The notes under the pieces were generated by a model. It saw only the letters and a program-made list of their open reading frames with translations. It was not told where the DNA came from and searched no databases. Below, piece after piece: positions 7,702 to 15,921 of a stretch of DNA of 64,000 nt. Numbering within the stretch: position 1 is the first letter of the stretch; the number at the start of each line of letters is the position of its first letter. Location: the NCBI GenBank assembly GCA_905197685.1, contig CAJJZS010000006.1, positions 85,735-149,734 of the forward strand, read 5' to 3'. This DNA comes from an uncultured Oscillospiraceae bacterium. Lineage in GTDB: Bacteria > Bacillota > Clostridia > Oscillospirales > Ruminococcaceae. Both the position numbers and the translations under genes were made by a program.

Positions 7702-9438
7702 ATGAATGTGCTTCTCACCGCCCTCAATTCCAAATTTATCCATACCAACCTTGCTGTGCGCTATTTAAAGCAGTTTGCAAAGGAACGCGGCTATTGCTGT
7801 GAAATTGCCGAATATACTGTCAATCAGCATCTGCCCGACATTTTAGATGAAATTTATCGCCTTCGCCCCGATGTTTTATTTCTGTCCTGTTATATCTGGA
7901 ACATTGAAATGATGCTTGAGCTTGCCGAAGAATACCGCCGCATCTGCCCCGATATTATCATCGTTGCCGGAGGACCGGAAGTCAGCTATAACAGTGAGGA
8001 AATCCTGCAAAATAACCCTGCGTTTAACGCGGTACTGCGCGGAGAAGGAGAGGTTGCCTTTACCGAATATCTGGAATTTCTCCATAAAAAACGGGAAATC
8101 AACGGTGTTTCTTCCCTTTCTTACCGGGACAAAACAGGAAATATTCTCAGCACCCCAGACGCCCCTCCTCTCGATTTATCCCTGCTGCCCTTTCCGTATG
8201 AGGATCTTTCTTCCCTTTCCAACCGTATCCTGTATTTTGAAACGATACGCGGCTGTCCCTTTCGATGCAGCTACTGCCTGTCTTCCGTTGCCGGAAAGGT
8301 GCGTTATCTCCCCATCGAACTTGCCACCGAACGGTTACAGCGATTTTTAGACGCGCGTGTGCGTCAGGTCAAGTTTGTGGACCGCACCTTTAACTGCTCT
8401 AAAGAGCATACCATGGCTATCTGGAAATATCTTGTCGAACATGATAACGGCGTCACAAATTTCCACTTTGAACTGACCGCCCACTTGATTGACGAAGAAA
8501 TGATTGCTTTCTTAAAGACAGTTCGCAAAGGGCTGTTCCAGTTTGAGGTAGGCGTTCAATCTACCAATCCCGACACCATTCGGGAAATTCGCCGCACCAC
8601 CGACACCGAGCGTCTTCTCGAAATTTGCCGCCGCTTAGACGAAAGCAAAAACATTCACCTGCATCTGGATTTGATTGCCGGACTTCCCTTTGAAGATTTT
8701 AACAGCTTCGGCAACAGCTTCGACACTGTTATGCAAATTCGTCCCCAGCAGATGCAGATGGGATTTTTAAAGGTGTTAAAAGGTTCTTATATGGCTCAGT
8801 CTGCGCAAAAATACGGCTTGGTGTTCAGCCACAAAGCACCTTTTCAGGTCATCCGCACCAAATGGATTGATTACGATGAGCTTCTCCTGCTCAAAGACAT
8901 GGAATCGGTGGTAGAAGATTATTACAACAGCGGTCTGTTCCCCACCCAGATAAACTGGATTCTTTCCGGCGAGTCTTCCCCTTTCCGCTTCTTTTTGGAG
9001 TTTGGAAAATGGAAGGTAACACAGAGGCTTCGCCTGATTCCCCAGAGCCTTGAGGATCGCTGCTGCGCGTTAAAGGATTTCTTTCTTTTCTTACATCCTC
9101 AAAGAAAAGAAGAACTTCCGCTACTGCACGATTTATGTCTGTTTGACCTGTGCCTGCACGGCAAACCAAAAAAACTGCCCGACTGGATTCAAACCGAACA
9201 AAACCTTCTGTTCAAAGAGCAAATTCACAATTTTTACCGCAACGACGATTTACTTTCTTCCCTGCTTTGCTGTAAAGACGCTTCTCTCAAACAGGTTATC
9301 AAGCAGACCCATCTTCAAATTTTCTCCTTCCATCCCCTCACATTAAAAAAACAGCGCTGTGCCTTTTTGTTTGACTATCGGGAACGCGACCTCTTGGGTT
9401 CTGCCCGCTTTTGGGAAGTAAGCGAATATCTGTTTTGA
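7702..9438 (+). CDS. B12-binding-domain radical SAM enzyme, DUF4080 type
   Basis: 578 aa. Residues 1-135 form a cobalamin-binding Rossmann-like domain (LLTALNSKFIHTNLAVRYL ... VLFLSCYIWN ... VAGGPEV ... VLRGEGE). The radical SAM motif GCPFRCSYC (CX3CX2C, about residue 185) follows. The remainder is a TIM barrel plus the DUF4080 C-terminal extension. The family uses SAM cleavage by a 4Fe-4S cluster, often for methylation or rearrangement; the substrate of the DUF4080 branch is not known to me. ATG at 7702 with AAAGGA upstream, and a TTTTCA-17-TATCAT promoter about 7632-7660. It stands alone on its strand, upstream of the DUF1015 gene. Confidence 0.88.
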   Translation: MNVLLTALNSKFIHTNLAVRYLKQFAKERGYCCEIAEYTVNQHLPDILDEIYRLRPDVLFLSCYIWNIEMMLELAEEYRRICPDIIIVAGGPEVSYNSEEILQNNPAFNAVLRGEGEVAFTEYLEFLHKKREINGVSSLSYRDKTGNILSTPDAPPLDLSLLPFPYEDLSSLSNRILYFETIRGCPFRCSYCLSSVAGKVRYLPIELATERLQRFLDARVRQVKFVDRTFNCSKEHTMAIWKYLVEHDNGVTNFHFELTAHLIDEEMIAFLKTVRKGLFQFEVGVQSTNPDTIREIRRTTDTERLLEICRRLDESKNIHLHLDLIAGLPFEDFNSFGNSFDTVMQIRPQQMQMGFLKVLKGSYMAQSAQKYGLVFSHKAPFQVIRTKWIDYDELLLLKDMESVVEDYYNSGLFPTQINWILSGESSPFRFFLEFGKWKVTQRLRLIPQSLEDRCCALKDFFLFLHPQRKEELPLLHDLCLFDLCLHGKPKKLPDWIQTEQNLLFKEQIHNFYRNDDLLSSLLCCKDASLKQVIKQTHLQIFSFHPLTLKKQRCAFLFDYRERDLLGSARFWEVSEYLF

Positions 9439-9764
9439 TATTTTCTAAAAATATTCTAAAAAATGCCCTTTCATTCGACAAATCCCTTTGTATTTCGTGC
9501 AAAAATATGGTATTATTGTTGTGATTCCCTATTCTTTTACCAGCACTTTTCATAAAGGTTGGTTTTGAATTTTTTATTATCTCTCTAAAAATTTAAAAAG
9601 AAAGCGTTTTTTGAATTTCTATCGAAAAAATCTATGGGAATGCTGGAATTTTATTTAATATTGTGATATGATAACGATATAAACATCTATTTTAGACAAA
9701 GCATTTGTTAATTCTGTTTATTTCCCTTTGGTTTTGTTATCGTTAAAGGAGGATGATTGCAACC
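9439..9764. other. Intergenic region before the DUF1015 gene
   Basis: AT-rich with no credible gene. A possible promoter is TTGTAT (9488-9493), 17 bp, TATTAT (9511-9516); a second -10-like TATGAT lies near 9666. The strong Shine-Dalgarno AAAGGAGG is at 9745-9752. No clear terminator for the upstream radical SAM gene is visible. Confidence 0.4.
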
Positions 9765-11033
9765 GTGAATAATACCGGTTTTTGTAAGGGCAACATCTTG
9801 GTTCCCAATGTAGAGAATATGACAGCCTGGAGCGTAATCGCCTGCGACCAGTTTACTTCCCAGCCGAAGTACTGGCATGATGTCGCCGCGTTTGTCAAAA
9901 CACAGCCCTCTACTTTCAATATGATTGTGCCGGAAATCAATCTGGACAGCGAAGATTTGGACCAGCATATCGCCGCCGTAAACCGCGCGATGCGCACCTA
10001 CCTTCGCCGCCACCTGTTTGATGAGGTAAACGATTACATCTACACCCGCCGCGTATTAAGCAACGGGAAGGTGCGTCACGGTTTAATCGGCGTTGTCGAT
10101 TTGGAGCAGTATGAATTTCATCCCGGTTCCCGCACCACGGTGCGCGCTACCGAGGGCGTGATGCAAAACCGTATCGAACCTCGCTTAATGATTCGGGAAA
10201 TTGCCCCGATGGAGGTTTCCCACACCATGCTGCTTGTGGATGACCGCAGAAACGAAGTTTTCTCCTTTTTAGAAGAGGAATTGGATCAGATGCAGCCGTT
10301 ATACTCCTTTGATTTGATGAAGGACAGCGGAAAAATCAGCGGCTATTTAGTGACCGAAAGTCAGTCTGAACGAATTGACGCCGCCCTCACTGCTTTGGCA
10401 ACCGAAAAAGAGATGCAGGAAAAATACGGCATCACCGATAAGGGAATCTTTGTCTATGCGGTTGGCGACGGAAACAACTCTCTGGCAACCGCAAAACTGC
10501 ACTATGACCACTTAAAAAGAACCCTTTCTCCGCAAAAACTGCAAAATCATCCCGCCCGCTACACTTTGGCAGAGATTGTCAACCTCAACGATGACTCTTT
10601 TGATTTTGAACCGATTAACCGCGTTCTGTTCGGGGTGGATACTGCAAACTTTTTAAATCAGTTGGAACGGGTTCATCAGATTTCCTTTACTCCGATGGAG
10701 GGGCAGCAATATTTTGACTGTATCATCGGAGAACAAACACAGCGCATTTGGATTGCCGACCCTTCCTCCTATGTTGTAACCGGAACGGTTCAGAACTTTA
10801 TTGACCGCTATATCCGCGATTTTTCCGGTAAGGTCGATTATGTACACGGAGAAACAATTGTTCGTCAGCTGGCAGCGCAGGCGGATAATGTCGGTATTCT
10901 GTTTCCTTCTATTCCGAAACAATCCCTGTTTGAAACCATCTTAGCTGACGGAATCCTCCCCCGCAAAACATTCTCAATGGGGCAGGCAGGCGACAAACGC
11001 TTTTACTTAGAGGGACGAAAAATCAAACCGTAA
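9765..11033 (+). CDS. DUF1015 family protein
   Basis: 422 aa from GTG at 9765. The Shine-Dalgarno AAAGGAGG abuts an ATG at 9753, too close for use, so the in-frame GTG 12 nt downstream of it is preferred; the longer form would add four residues. Recognised as the widespread DUF1015 (COG4198) family from ILVPN, YTRR...G..RHGLIGVVDLEQYEF, EGVMQNRI and VYAVGDGNNSLATAKLHY. The function of the family is not settled. Soluble, no signal peptide. A hairpin terminator follows the stop, so it is probably monocistronic. Confidence 0.85.
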   Translation: MNNTGFCKGNILVPNVENMTAWSVIACDQFTSQPKYWHDVAAFVKTQPSTFNMIVPEINLDSEDLDQHIAAVNRAMRTYLRRHLFDEVNDYIYTRRVLSNGKVRHGLIGVVDLEQYEFHPGSRTTVRATEGVMQNRIEPRLMIREIAPMEVSHTMLLVDDRRNEVFSFLEEELDQMQPLYSFDLMKDSGKISGYLVTESQSERIDAALTALATEKEMQEKYGITDKGIFVYAVGDGNNSLATAKLHYDHLKRTLSPQKLQNHPARYTLAEIVNLNDDSFDFEPINRVLFGVDTANFLNQLERVHQISFTPMEGQQYFDCIIGEQTQRIWIADPSSYVVTGTVQNFIDRYIRDFSGKVDYVHGETIVRQLAAQADNVGILFPSIPKQSLFETILADGILPRKTFSMGQAGDKRFYLEGRKIKP

Positions 11034-11040
11034 TTGACAG

Positions 11041-11077
11041 AAAGACAGATTTCATTTGTTCGGAATCTGTCTTTTTC
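11041..11077 (+). terminator. Terminator after the DUF1015 gene
   Basis: AAAGACAGATT pairs with AATCTGTCTTT around an 11-nt loop, followed by a T run. Confidence 0.85.
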
Positions 11078-11115
11078 TTATCGAAAAAATCTATCCCGCC
11101 TTTTTTGTTCTTCCC

Positions 11116-11144
11116 TTGCCTTCCGAAAAAAATCGTGATACACT
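11116..11144 (+). promoter_or_regulatory. Sigma-A-type promoter of the radical SAM gene
   Basis: TTGCCT (11116-11121), 17 bp, TACACT (11139-11144), about 50 bp before the ATG at 11194. Confidence 0.5.
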
Positions 11145-11193
11145 TGAATTAACAAAATTGTTTACCCGTTTTTTCACAAAAGGGGGCTTTACT

Positions 11194-12063
11194 ATGAATT
11201 ATGAAGGGCAAATCTGCCGTCCGCCAATGGAAAAATCTTCTTTTATGCTTCCTGTCGCTGTGGGCTGCTCTTACAATCGCTGTACATTCTGTACCTTATT
11301 CAAACATCTTCACTACCGCGTGCTTCCCCTCGAACAGGTAGAGGCAGAATTAAAACGAGTGTATGATGCAGGAGGAAAACCAAAGCAAATCTTTCTTGGG
11401 GACGGAAATGCGTTCGGACTCCCCTTTCCCCACCTTCTCTCCGTTTTACAGCTGATTCACCGCTACTTTCCCGAGTGCCGGTCTGTCAACATGGACGCTA
11501 CTGTCACCAACATTCAAAATAAAACAGATGCTCAGCTGAAAACACTGTATCAAAACGGAGTTCGCAGACTTTACCTTGGCATCGAAACCGGCTTGGACGA
11601 TGTCCTTTCCTTTATGCAGAAAGACCATAATCTTGCACAAGCATATGAACAGATTGAGCGTATCAAACAATTCGGATTTTTATTTAACGCTCACATCATG
11701 ACCGGTATCGCAGGAAAGGGCAGAGGATTGGAAAATGCGGAAAAAACAGCGGAATTTTTTAACCGTACACAGCCGCAGCGCGTGGTTAACTTTTCACTTT
11801 TTGTTCATCAAAAAGCGCCGCTTTACCGCAATCTTGAAAACGGTTCTTTCCTTCCCGCCTCCGAACTGGAAAATTTGCAGGAGGATTATCATTTCATTCA
11901 GCATCTTTGTGTTCCCGATTTAATGTATGACAGCTTTCACGATTTGATTGAATTTCGGGTGCGCGGAACCCTTCCGCAGGATAAAGAAAAGATGCTCACC
12001 CAACTGCAACAAGAAATTATGCGGCAGTCCTCTCTTCCCGAACAATATTCGATTATTGGCTGA
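11194..12063 (+). CDS. Radical SAM protein of unknown substrate
   Basis: 289 aa from the ATG at 11194, which has AAAAGGGGG upstream; the longer open frame starting at 11056 runs through a terminator and promoter and is rejected. The cluster motif is GCSYNRCTFC, spaced C-x4-C-x2-C rather than the usual C-x3-C-x2-C; I recall this spacing from a COG1032-like group with the same local sequence. Other barrel features: FLGDGNAFGLP, VNMDATVT, LYLGIETGLDDVL (SAM-contact strand), FNAHIMTGIAGKGRG. No auxiliary-cluster cysteines are obvious. Monocistronic, bounded by a promoter and a terminator. Confidence 0.83.
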   Translation: MNYEGQICRPPMEKSSFMLPVAVGCSYNRCTFCTLFKHLHYRVLPLEQVEAELKRVYDAGGKPKQIFLGDGNAFGLPFPHLLSVLQLIHRYFPECRSVNMDATVTNIQNKTDAQLKTLYQNGVRRLYLGIETGLDDVLSFMQKDHNLAQAYEQIERIKQFGFLFNAHIMTGIAGKGRGLENAEKTAEFFNRTQPQRVVNFSLFVHQKAPLYRNLENGSFLPASELENLQEDYHFIQHLCVPDLMYDSFHDLIEFRVRGTLPQDKEKMLTQLQQEIMRQSSLPEQYSIIG

Positions 12064-12067
12064 CAAC

Positions 12068-12109
12068 AAAAAGGTATCTCCCGTCTATCAACAGGAGATA
12101 CCTTTTTTA
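12068..12109. terminator. Bidirectional terminator
   Basis: AAAAAGGTATCTCC pairs with GGAGATACCTTTTTT. It serves the radical SAM gene and the convergent M18 peptidase gene. Confidence 0.88.
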
Positions 12110-12131
12110 TCGGATTTCTTTTTGTAAATTT

Positions 12132-13442
12132 TTAGTGAATTTCGTAGTTTCCGTCGCACTCTGCAACTACTGCGCTGTTGTAGAACGCTTCCATGCCGGA
12201 AATCATGTAACCCAAATCCACAACGCCTGCGGTTTCATAGCTGGAGTGCATTGCCAGCTGCGGCAGACCGATGTCAACGGTGTTCAGGGACACATGGGTG
12301 TTGGAGATATTGCCCAAAGTAGAACCGCCCAGAATATCGGAACGATTTACAAAGTTCTGATACGGAACATGGTTTTCTTTGCACATACTCTGGAACAGAG
12401 CGGCAGAAACAGCGTCGGTGGTGTACTTCTGGTTTGCGTTATGTTTGATAACGATACCTTCATTTAAAAATACCTGATTGGTTGGGTCGGAAATTGCCGG
12501 ATGATTCGGGTGCAGAGCGTGCGCGTTATCTGCCGACAGCATAAAGCTGGAAGCTACTGCTGTGTAGTAATCTTCCTCTGTTCTGCCCAGATTCATGTTG
12601 ATACGGTGCAGAATATCATATAAGAAGGTAGAAGCTGCGCCCTGTTTGGTTCCGCTGCCCACTTCCTCATTGTCAAATACAGCGCATACCGAAACGGTTT
12701 CTTTGTTGCCTGCTTTGATAAATGCTTTCAGCGAGGAGAATGCACATTCCAGGTCGTCCAGTTTTGCGCAGGAGAGGTATTCGTTGTGTGCGCCCCAAAC
12801 AACCGGTTTTACGCGGTTGTACAGGTACAGGTCGCTGGAGATGACGTCCTCTTCCTCTACGCCGCACGCCTGAGCAACCAGACGCTCAAAGGTATCTTTT
12901 GCAGCAGCATCGCCGAACAGCGGCAGCAGGTTAATCTGTGGGTTATATTTCATACCATCGTTCGCATTTCTGTCCATATGGATTGCCAGATTTGGGATAA
13001 CCAGCAGATCGCGGTCAATATTGACTAACTTCGTTTCAACGCCTTTATCGGTTTTAACCAGAACGCGTCCTGCAACAGACAGCGGACGGTCAAACCATGT
13101 CGAATAAATCATACCGCCGTAACGCTCGGTATTCAGCTGTACATATTTTCCTTTTACCGACTGTTCCGGATTGTCTTTAATTTTAAATGTCGGGGAATCG
13201 CTGTGGCTGGAAACGATGTGGAAAGAACGGAACTCCTTGCTTGGAACTTTAAATGCGATGATGGAAGAAAGATTGCGGGTAACAAAATATTTTCCGCCCT
13301 CTTTGATTTCCCATTTTTTATTTTCACACAGCTCCTCAAAGCCCTCTTTTTCCAGCATTTTTTTTGCGTTGTCAATCACATGGAAACAGCTTGGGGACTG
13401 CTCAATAAAATCAAATAATTCCTGAACGGATTCTACAACCAT
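12132..13442 (-). CDS. M18 family zinc aminopeptidase
   Basis: 436 aa. Cytosolic dodecameric metallo-aminopeptidase family acting on N-terminal residues of peptides. The metal and catalytic positions look intact: SSHSDSPTFKIKD, AKLDDLECAFSSL, DNEEVGSGTKQGA and SADNAHALHPNH. The start is the ATG at 13442 behind AGAAAGGAAG; an in-frame start near 13541 lies inside a consensus promoter and cannot be used. Together with the peptide transporters and M42 peptidase further right it points to use of peptides. Full-length compared with the family. Confidence 0.92.
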   Translation of the reverse strand: MVVESVQELFDFIEQSPSCFHVIDNAKKMLEKEGFEELCENKKWEIKEGGKYFVTRNLSSIIAFKVPSKEFRSFHIVSSHSDSPTFKIKDNPEQSVKGKYVQLNTERYGGMIYSTWFDRPLSVAGRVLVKTDKGVETKLVNIDRDLLVIPNLAIHMDRNANDGMKYNPQINLLPLFGDAAAKDTFERLVAQACGVEEEDVISSDLYLYNRVKPVVWGAHNEYLSCAKLDDLECAFSSLKAFIKAGNKETVSVCAVFDNEEVGSGTKQGAASTFLYDILHRINMNLGRTEEDYYTAVASSFMLSADNAHALHPNHPAISDPTNQVFLNEGIVIKHNANQKYTTDAVSAALFQSMCKENHVPYQNFVNRSDILGGSTLGNISNTHVSLNTVDIGLPQLAMHSSYETAGVVDLGYMISGMEAFYNSAVVAECDGNYEIH

Positions 13443-13512
13443 AACAAACTTCCTTTCTTGTACCTTTTTTATAGATTGAAGTGATAAACTCACAACTTCT
13501 TCGGTTAAGCTC

Positions 13513-13541
13513 ATTATAGAATGTTTATCCCTCGCTGTCAA
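13513..13541 (-). promoter_or_regulatory. Consensus sigma-A promoter of the M18 peptidase
   Basis: On the minus strand TTGACA (13536-13541), 17 bp, TATAAT (13513-13518). Confidence 0.88.
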
Positions 13542-13631
13542 TCATTTATGAAAGTATTTCCTTTACTCCCTTTGTTTTTCTTTTCCCCCTCACATAAAAA
13601 CAAGTAAAAACGAAACTGCTAAAAAAACAGA

Positions 13632-13673
13632 AGAAAGCCGCTCGTTTTGCAAAACTGCAATCCGGCGGCTTTC
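13632..13673 (-). terminator. Terminator after the secreted NPxTG protein
   Basis: On the minus strand GAAAGCCGC pairs with GCGGCTTTC around a 24-nt loop, followed by TTCTG and a T run. Confidence 0.75.
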
Positions 13674-13708
13674 CTCACAGGATGGACATTGATCCTAATA
13701 AAAACTTA

Positions 13709-14869
13709 TTATCTTTTTTTCATAAACGCCGCCGCGCCTGCTGCGGAAATAACTGCTGCCGCTGCTGCCAAAGCAACTGCATCCTGCGTGCCGGTGTTCG
13801 GGTTTTCTTTTCCGCTTTCACCGGATTGATAATCATTGGTGTCCGAAACGCTGCCCGATACCGATTCCTGCTCGGGTTTTGGCTGAGCCGGTTTTTCGGT
13901 TTCCGGTTTCTGTTCCGGCTGTGCGGTAAAGCTCTCATCTACTACCGTTCCGTCTGCAATTTCTCGGTCAGTAATAACGAATCTGCCCAGATTCTTAGTT
14001 TCAAAGGAAACGGTTTCATTTTCCAGATCTACGGTAGCATCTATGCGGTGCAGCGCGCCTTTGAGGTAACGGTACACATAAAATTTTCCGTCAAAATCTT
14101 CCATTTCATCGGATACATCTACTGTCATTGTTCCGGTAAAATCAAATGCAGGACCGCCCGGGAAGGACACATACTTAAAGTTTTGCTCCTCAAACTTGGA
14201 GGATACTTCCTTGATTGCCCGTTCATTATAAAGCAGGTTAACCGCTTCCTGACCGGACACTCTTACTTGATATTCCCACATTCCGTTGGTAAAGATAACT
14301 TTTTTGCCATCGGCATATTCATCCAACTTTTTAAACTGTTCGGTAGAAATAACCGGAGCCGCCGCATCCACAAATACCGCTTCTTCTGCCTTTACCGCTT
14401 CCAAAGCCTCATCGGAGATGGTCGGATAACCCACTTTCAACTCTACTTCGGCAGAACCCACAGTCTGACCGTTTGAGCGTTTGATTGCCTTTACCATACC
14501 CTCTGCCCGAATCTCTTCGGTTGGCCAGCCTGCCTTTGTTTTTACCTCTAACTGATAAGCGTTGTCCTCTTCCTCTACCTCAAAGGAAGAGATTGCCGAT
14601 TTGCCGTTTTTGTTTTCCGCTCTCAGTTTTACATCCTTCAGATGCTCGTCGGTCAGAGGAACGGTTTTGCCGTCCTCCTGCTCGATGTACAGCGGATAGG
14701 TGTAGGTCTGACCCGGCAAAAGCAATTCTTCAAATTTTTCTTCGCCAAAGGAAAGTCTCATCGCCTCATCCGAAATTACATTTACTGCCTGCGCCTGCTG
14801 TGCAAAAGCGGTTACACTCATCGCGCTCATTGCGCATACTGCCAAAAAGATTGCTGCTGTTTTTTTCAT
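13709..14869 (-). CDS. Secreted surface protein with sortase-like C-terminal anchor
   Basis: 386 aa. Residues 1-23 are a Sec signal peptide (MKKTAAIFLAVCAMSAMSVTAFAQ type). The mature part is acidic and beta-rich; not recognised, but it ends in a domain with FVITDRE typical of Clostridial cell-surface modules. A Pro/Glu/Ser-rich linker (about 310-350) follows, then ENPNTG, an alanine-rich helix and KKR. That layout (NPxTG, hydrophobic span, positive tail) is a sortase cell-wall anchor. No sortase gene is in the window. AGGAGG ribosome site, its own promoter and terminator: monocistronic. Confidence 0.75.
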   Translation of the reverse strand: MKKTAAIFLAVCAMSAMSVTAFAQQAQAVNVISDEAMRLSFGEEKFEELLLPGQTYTYPLYIEQEDGKTVPLTDEHLKDVKLRAENKNGKSAISSFEVEEEDNAYQLEVKTKAGWPTEEIRAEGMVKAIKRSNGQTVGSAEVELKVGYPTISDEALEAVKAEEAVFVDAAAPVISTEQFKKLDEYADGKKVIFTNGMWEYQVRVSGQEAVNLLYNERAIKEVSSKFEEQNFKYVSFPGGPAFDFTGTMTVDVSDEMEDFDGKFYVYRYLKGALHRIDATVDLENETVSFETKNLGRFVITDREIADGTVVDESFTAQPEQKPETEKPAQPKPEQESVSGSVSDTNDYQSGESGKENPNTGTQDAVALAAAAAVISAAGAAAFMKKR

Positions 14870-14931
14870 GATTTGATTGCCTCCTGAGATTTTTTATTTT
14901 TATTTTTGTCGTACTTATAAGTCCTGACGTT

Positions 14932-14960
14932 ATTATACGGTTTGTTCTCTCAGTTTGCAA
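14932..14960 (-). promoter_or_regulatory. Sigma-A promoter of the secreted NPxTG protein
   Basis: On the minus strand TTGCAA (14955-14960), 17 bp, TATAAT (14932-14937). Confidence 0.8.
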
Positions 14961-15490
14961 CCGGTTTTTTCTGGGATTGTTTTTTCAAAACTTATTGATT
15001 TTTTATAAAATCAAGTTTTTATTTTCTGCATTTTTTAGGTATCTTTTCTTTTTTCCCGCACTTTCCTTTTTCTTTTCCTTGTTTTTGTTTGGTCTGCCGT
15101 TCTGTTTTTCCTATGTCGGAAAATTTGTCCTGCCCCGCCTTTTATTTCCTGATTTTTTATTTTGATTTTTAGATAAAAATTGCGGTCAATCTGCCGCTTC
15201 TCGCTTTAAAAATCATCTTTTCCTGCAAAGCTGCCATCATTATATGCTTCTCACCGATTTTTTGTCCTCACCTTTTTGCAAAAATATCCATAAGATAAAG
15301 TAGATGATAACAACAAACTATCGTCTGCGCAAAAGGTAAAATCATCCGATCAAAGGAGCCGAATCTTATCTTCCTTTTTGAGTATCTCAAACAGCTTTCA
15401 ATAAAATCAATACGGAGTGATTAAGCTCTTTCTTTTTCGGTTACAATAAAGACGAAGTTCAATGAAACAAAACGTCGGAGCGTGATAAAA
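14961..15490. other. Intergenic region upstream of mazF
   Basis: 530 bp, strongly AT-rich with pyrimidine tracts. I looked for an antitoxin gene of 70-95 codons before mazF and found none. A weak promoter candidate is TTGAGT (15378-15383), 18 bp, TAAAAT (15402-15407). An AAAGGAG at about 15353 leads into no usable open frame. Confidence 0.5.
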
Positions 15491-15838
15491 ATGAAACGTG
15501 GAGATATTTATTATGCCGATTTAAGCCCTGTAGTCGGCTCAGAGCAGGGCGGTGTGCGTCCGGTACTGATTGTACAGAACGATGTGGGAAACCGATACAG
15601 CCCTACTGTAATTGCCGCTGCAATCACCAGCCAAAAGGAAAAGGCAAAACTACCTACACACATCGAGCTTGACTCGAAACACTGTGGACTGACCAAAGAT
15701 TCCGTTGTTCTGTTAGAGCAGATTCGTACCATTGACAAACGAAGACTCAGAGAAAAGATGGGCAGCATCGATGCCGACTCGATGTCTCAGGTAAATAAAG
15801 CCCTTTCTATCAGTTTCGGTTTGGGCAAAGGCAGATAA
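15491..15838 (+). CDS. mazF: MazF/PemK/EndoA-family endoribonuclease toxin
   Basis: 115 aa from the ATG at 15491, with GGAG 11 bp upstream; a GTG at 15482 is too near that site. Family motifs are complete: [29 protein letters not shown] at the N-terminus, [29 protein letters not shown]. The E-Q-G-G-x-R-P loop and TSQ are the RNA-cleavage and substrate region in EndoA/MazF. These toxins cut single-stranded mRNA at short sites. No antitoxin is recognisable upstream or downstream, which is unusual for Firmicutes where ndoAI normally precedes it. A good terminator follows. Confidence 0.9.
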   Translation: MKRGDIYYADLSPVVGSEQGGVRPVLIVQNDVGNRYSPTVIAAAITSQKEKAKLPTHIELDSKHCGLTKDSVVLLEQIRTIDKRRLREKMGSIDADSMSQVNKALSISFGLGKGR

Positions 15839-15854
15839 AACTCTGCCAATATGC

Positions 15855-15892
15855 AAAAATACCTTCGGTAAAAATTACCGAAGGTATTTTTT
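15855..15892. terminator. Bidirectional terminator after mazF
   Basis: AAAAATACCTTCGGTAA pairs with TTACCGAAGGTATTTTT around a 3-4 nt loop. It also serves the convergent SBP gene. Confidence 0.9.
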
Positions 15893-15921
15893 AAGTTTAA
15901 ATTAACAATACGGATTGATGA

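Noticed and set aside
11056..11193. N-terminal extension of 46 residues on the radical SAM protein
   Set aside because: It would start inside the terminator of the DUF1015 gene and cross a promoter; the ATG at 11194 has a good ribosome site and the family N-terminus.
13443..13541. N-terminal extension of 33 residues on the M18 peptidase
   Set aside because: The upstream ATG overlaps the -35 of a consensus promoter, so it cannot be in the mRNA.
14977..15165. 62-codon Phe-rich open frame
   Set aside because: Translated poly-T tract with no ribosome site; considered as an antitoxin partner of mazF and dismissed.
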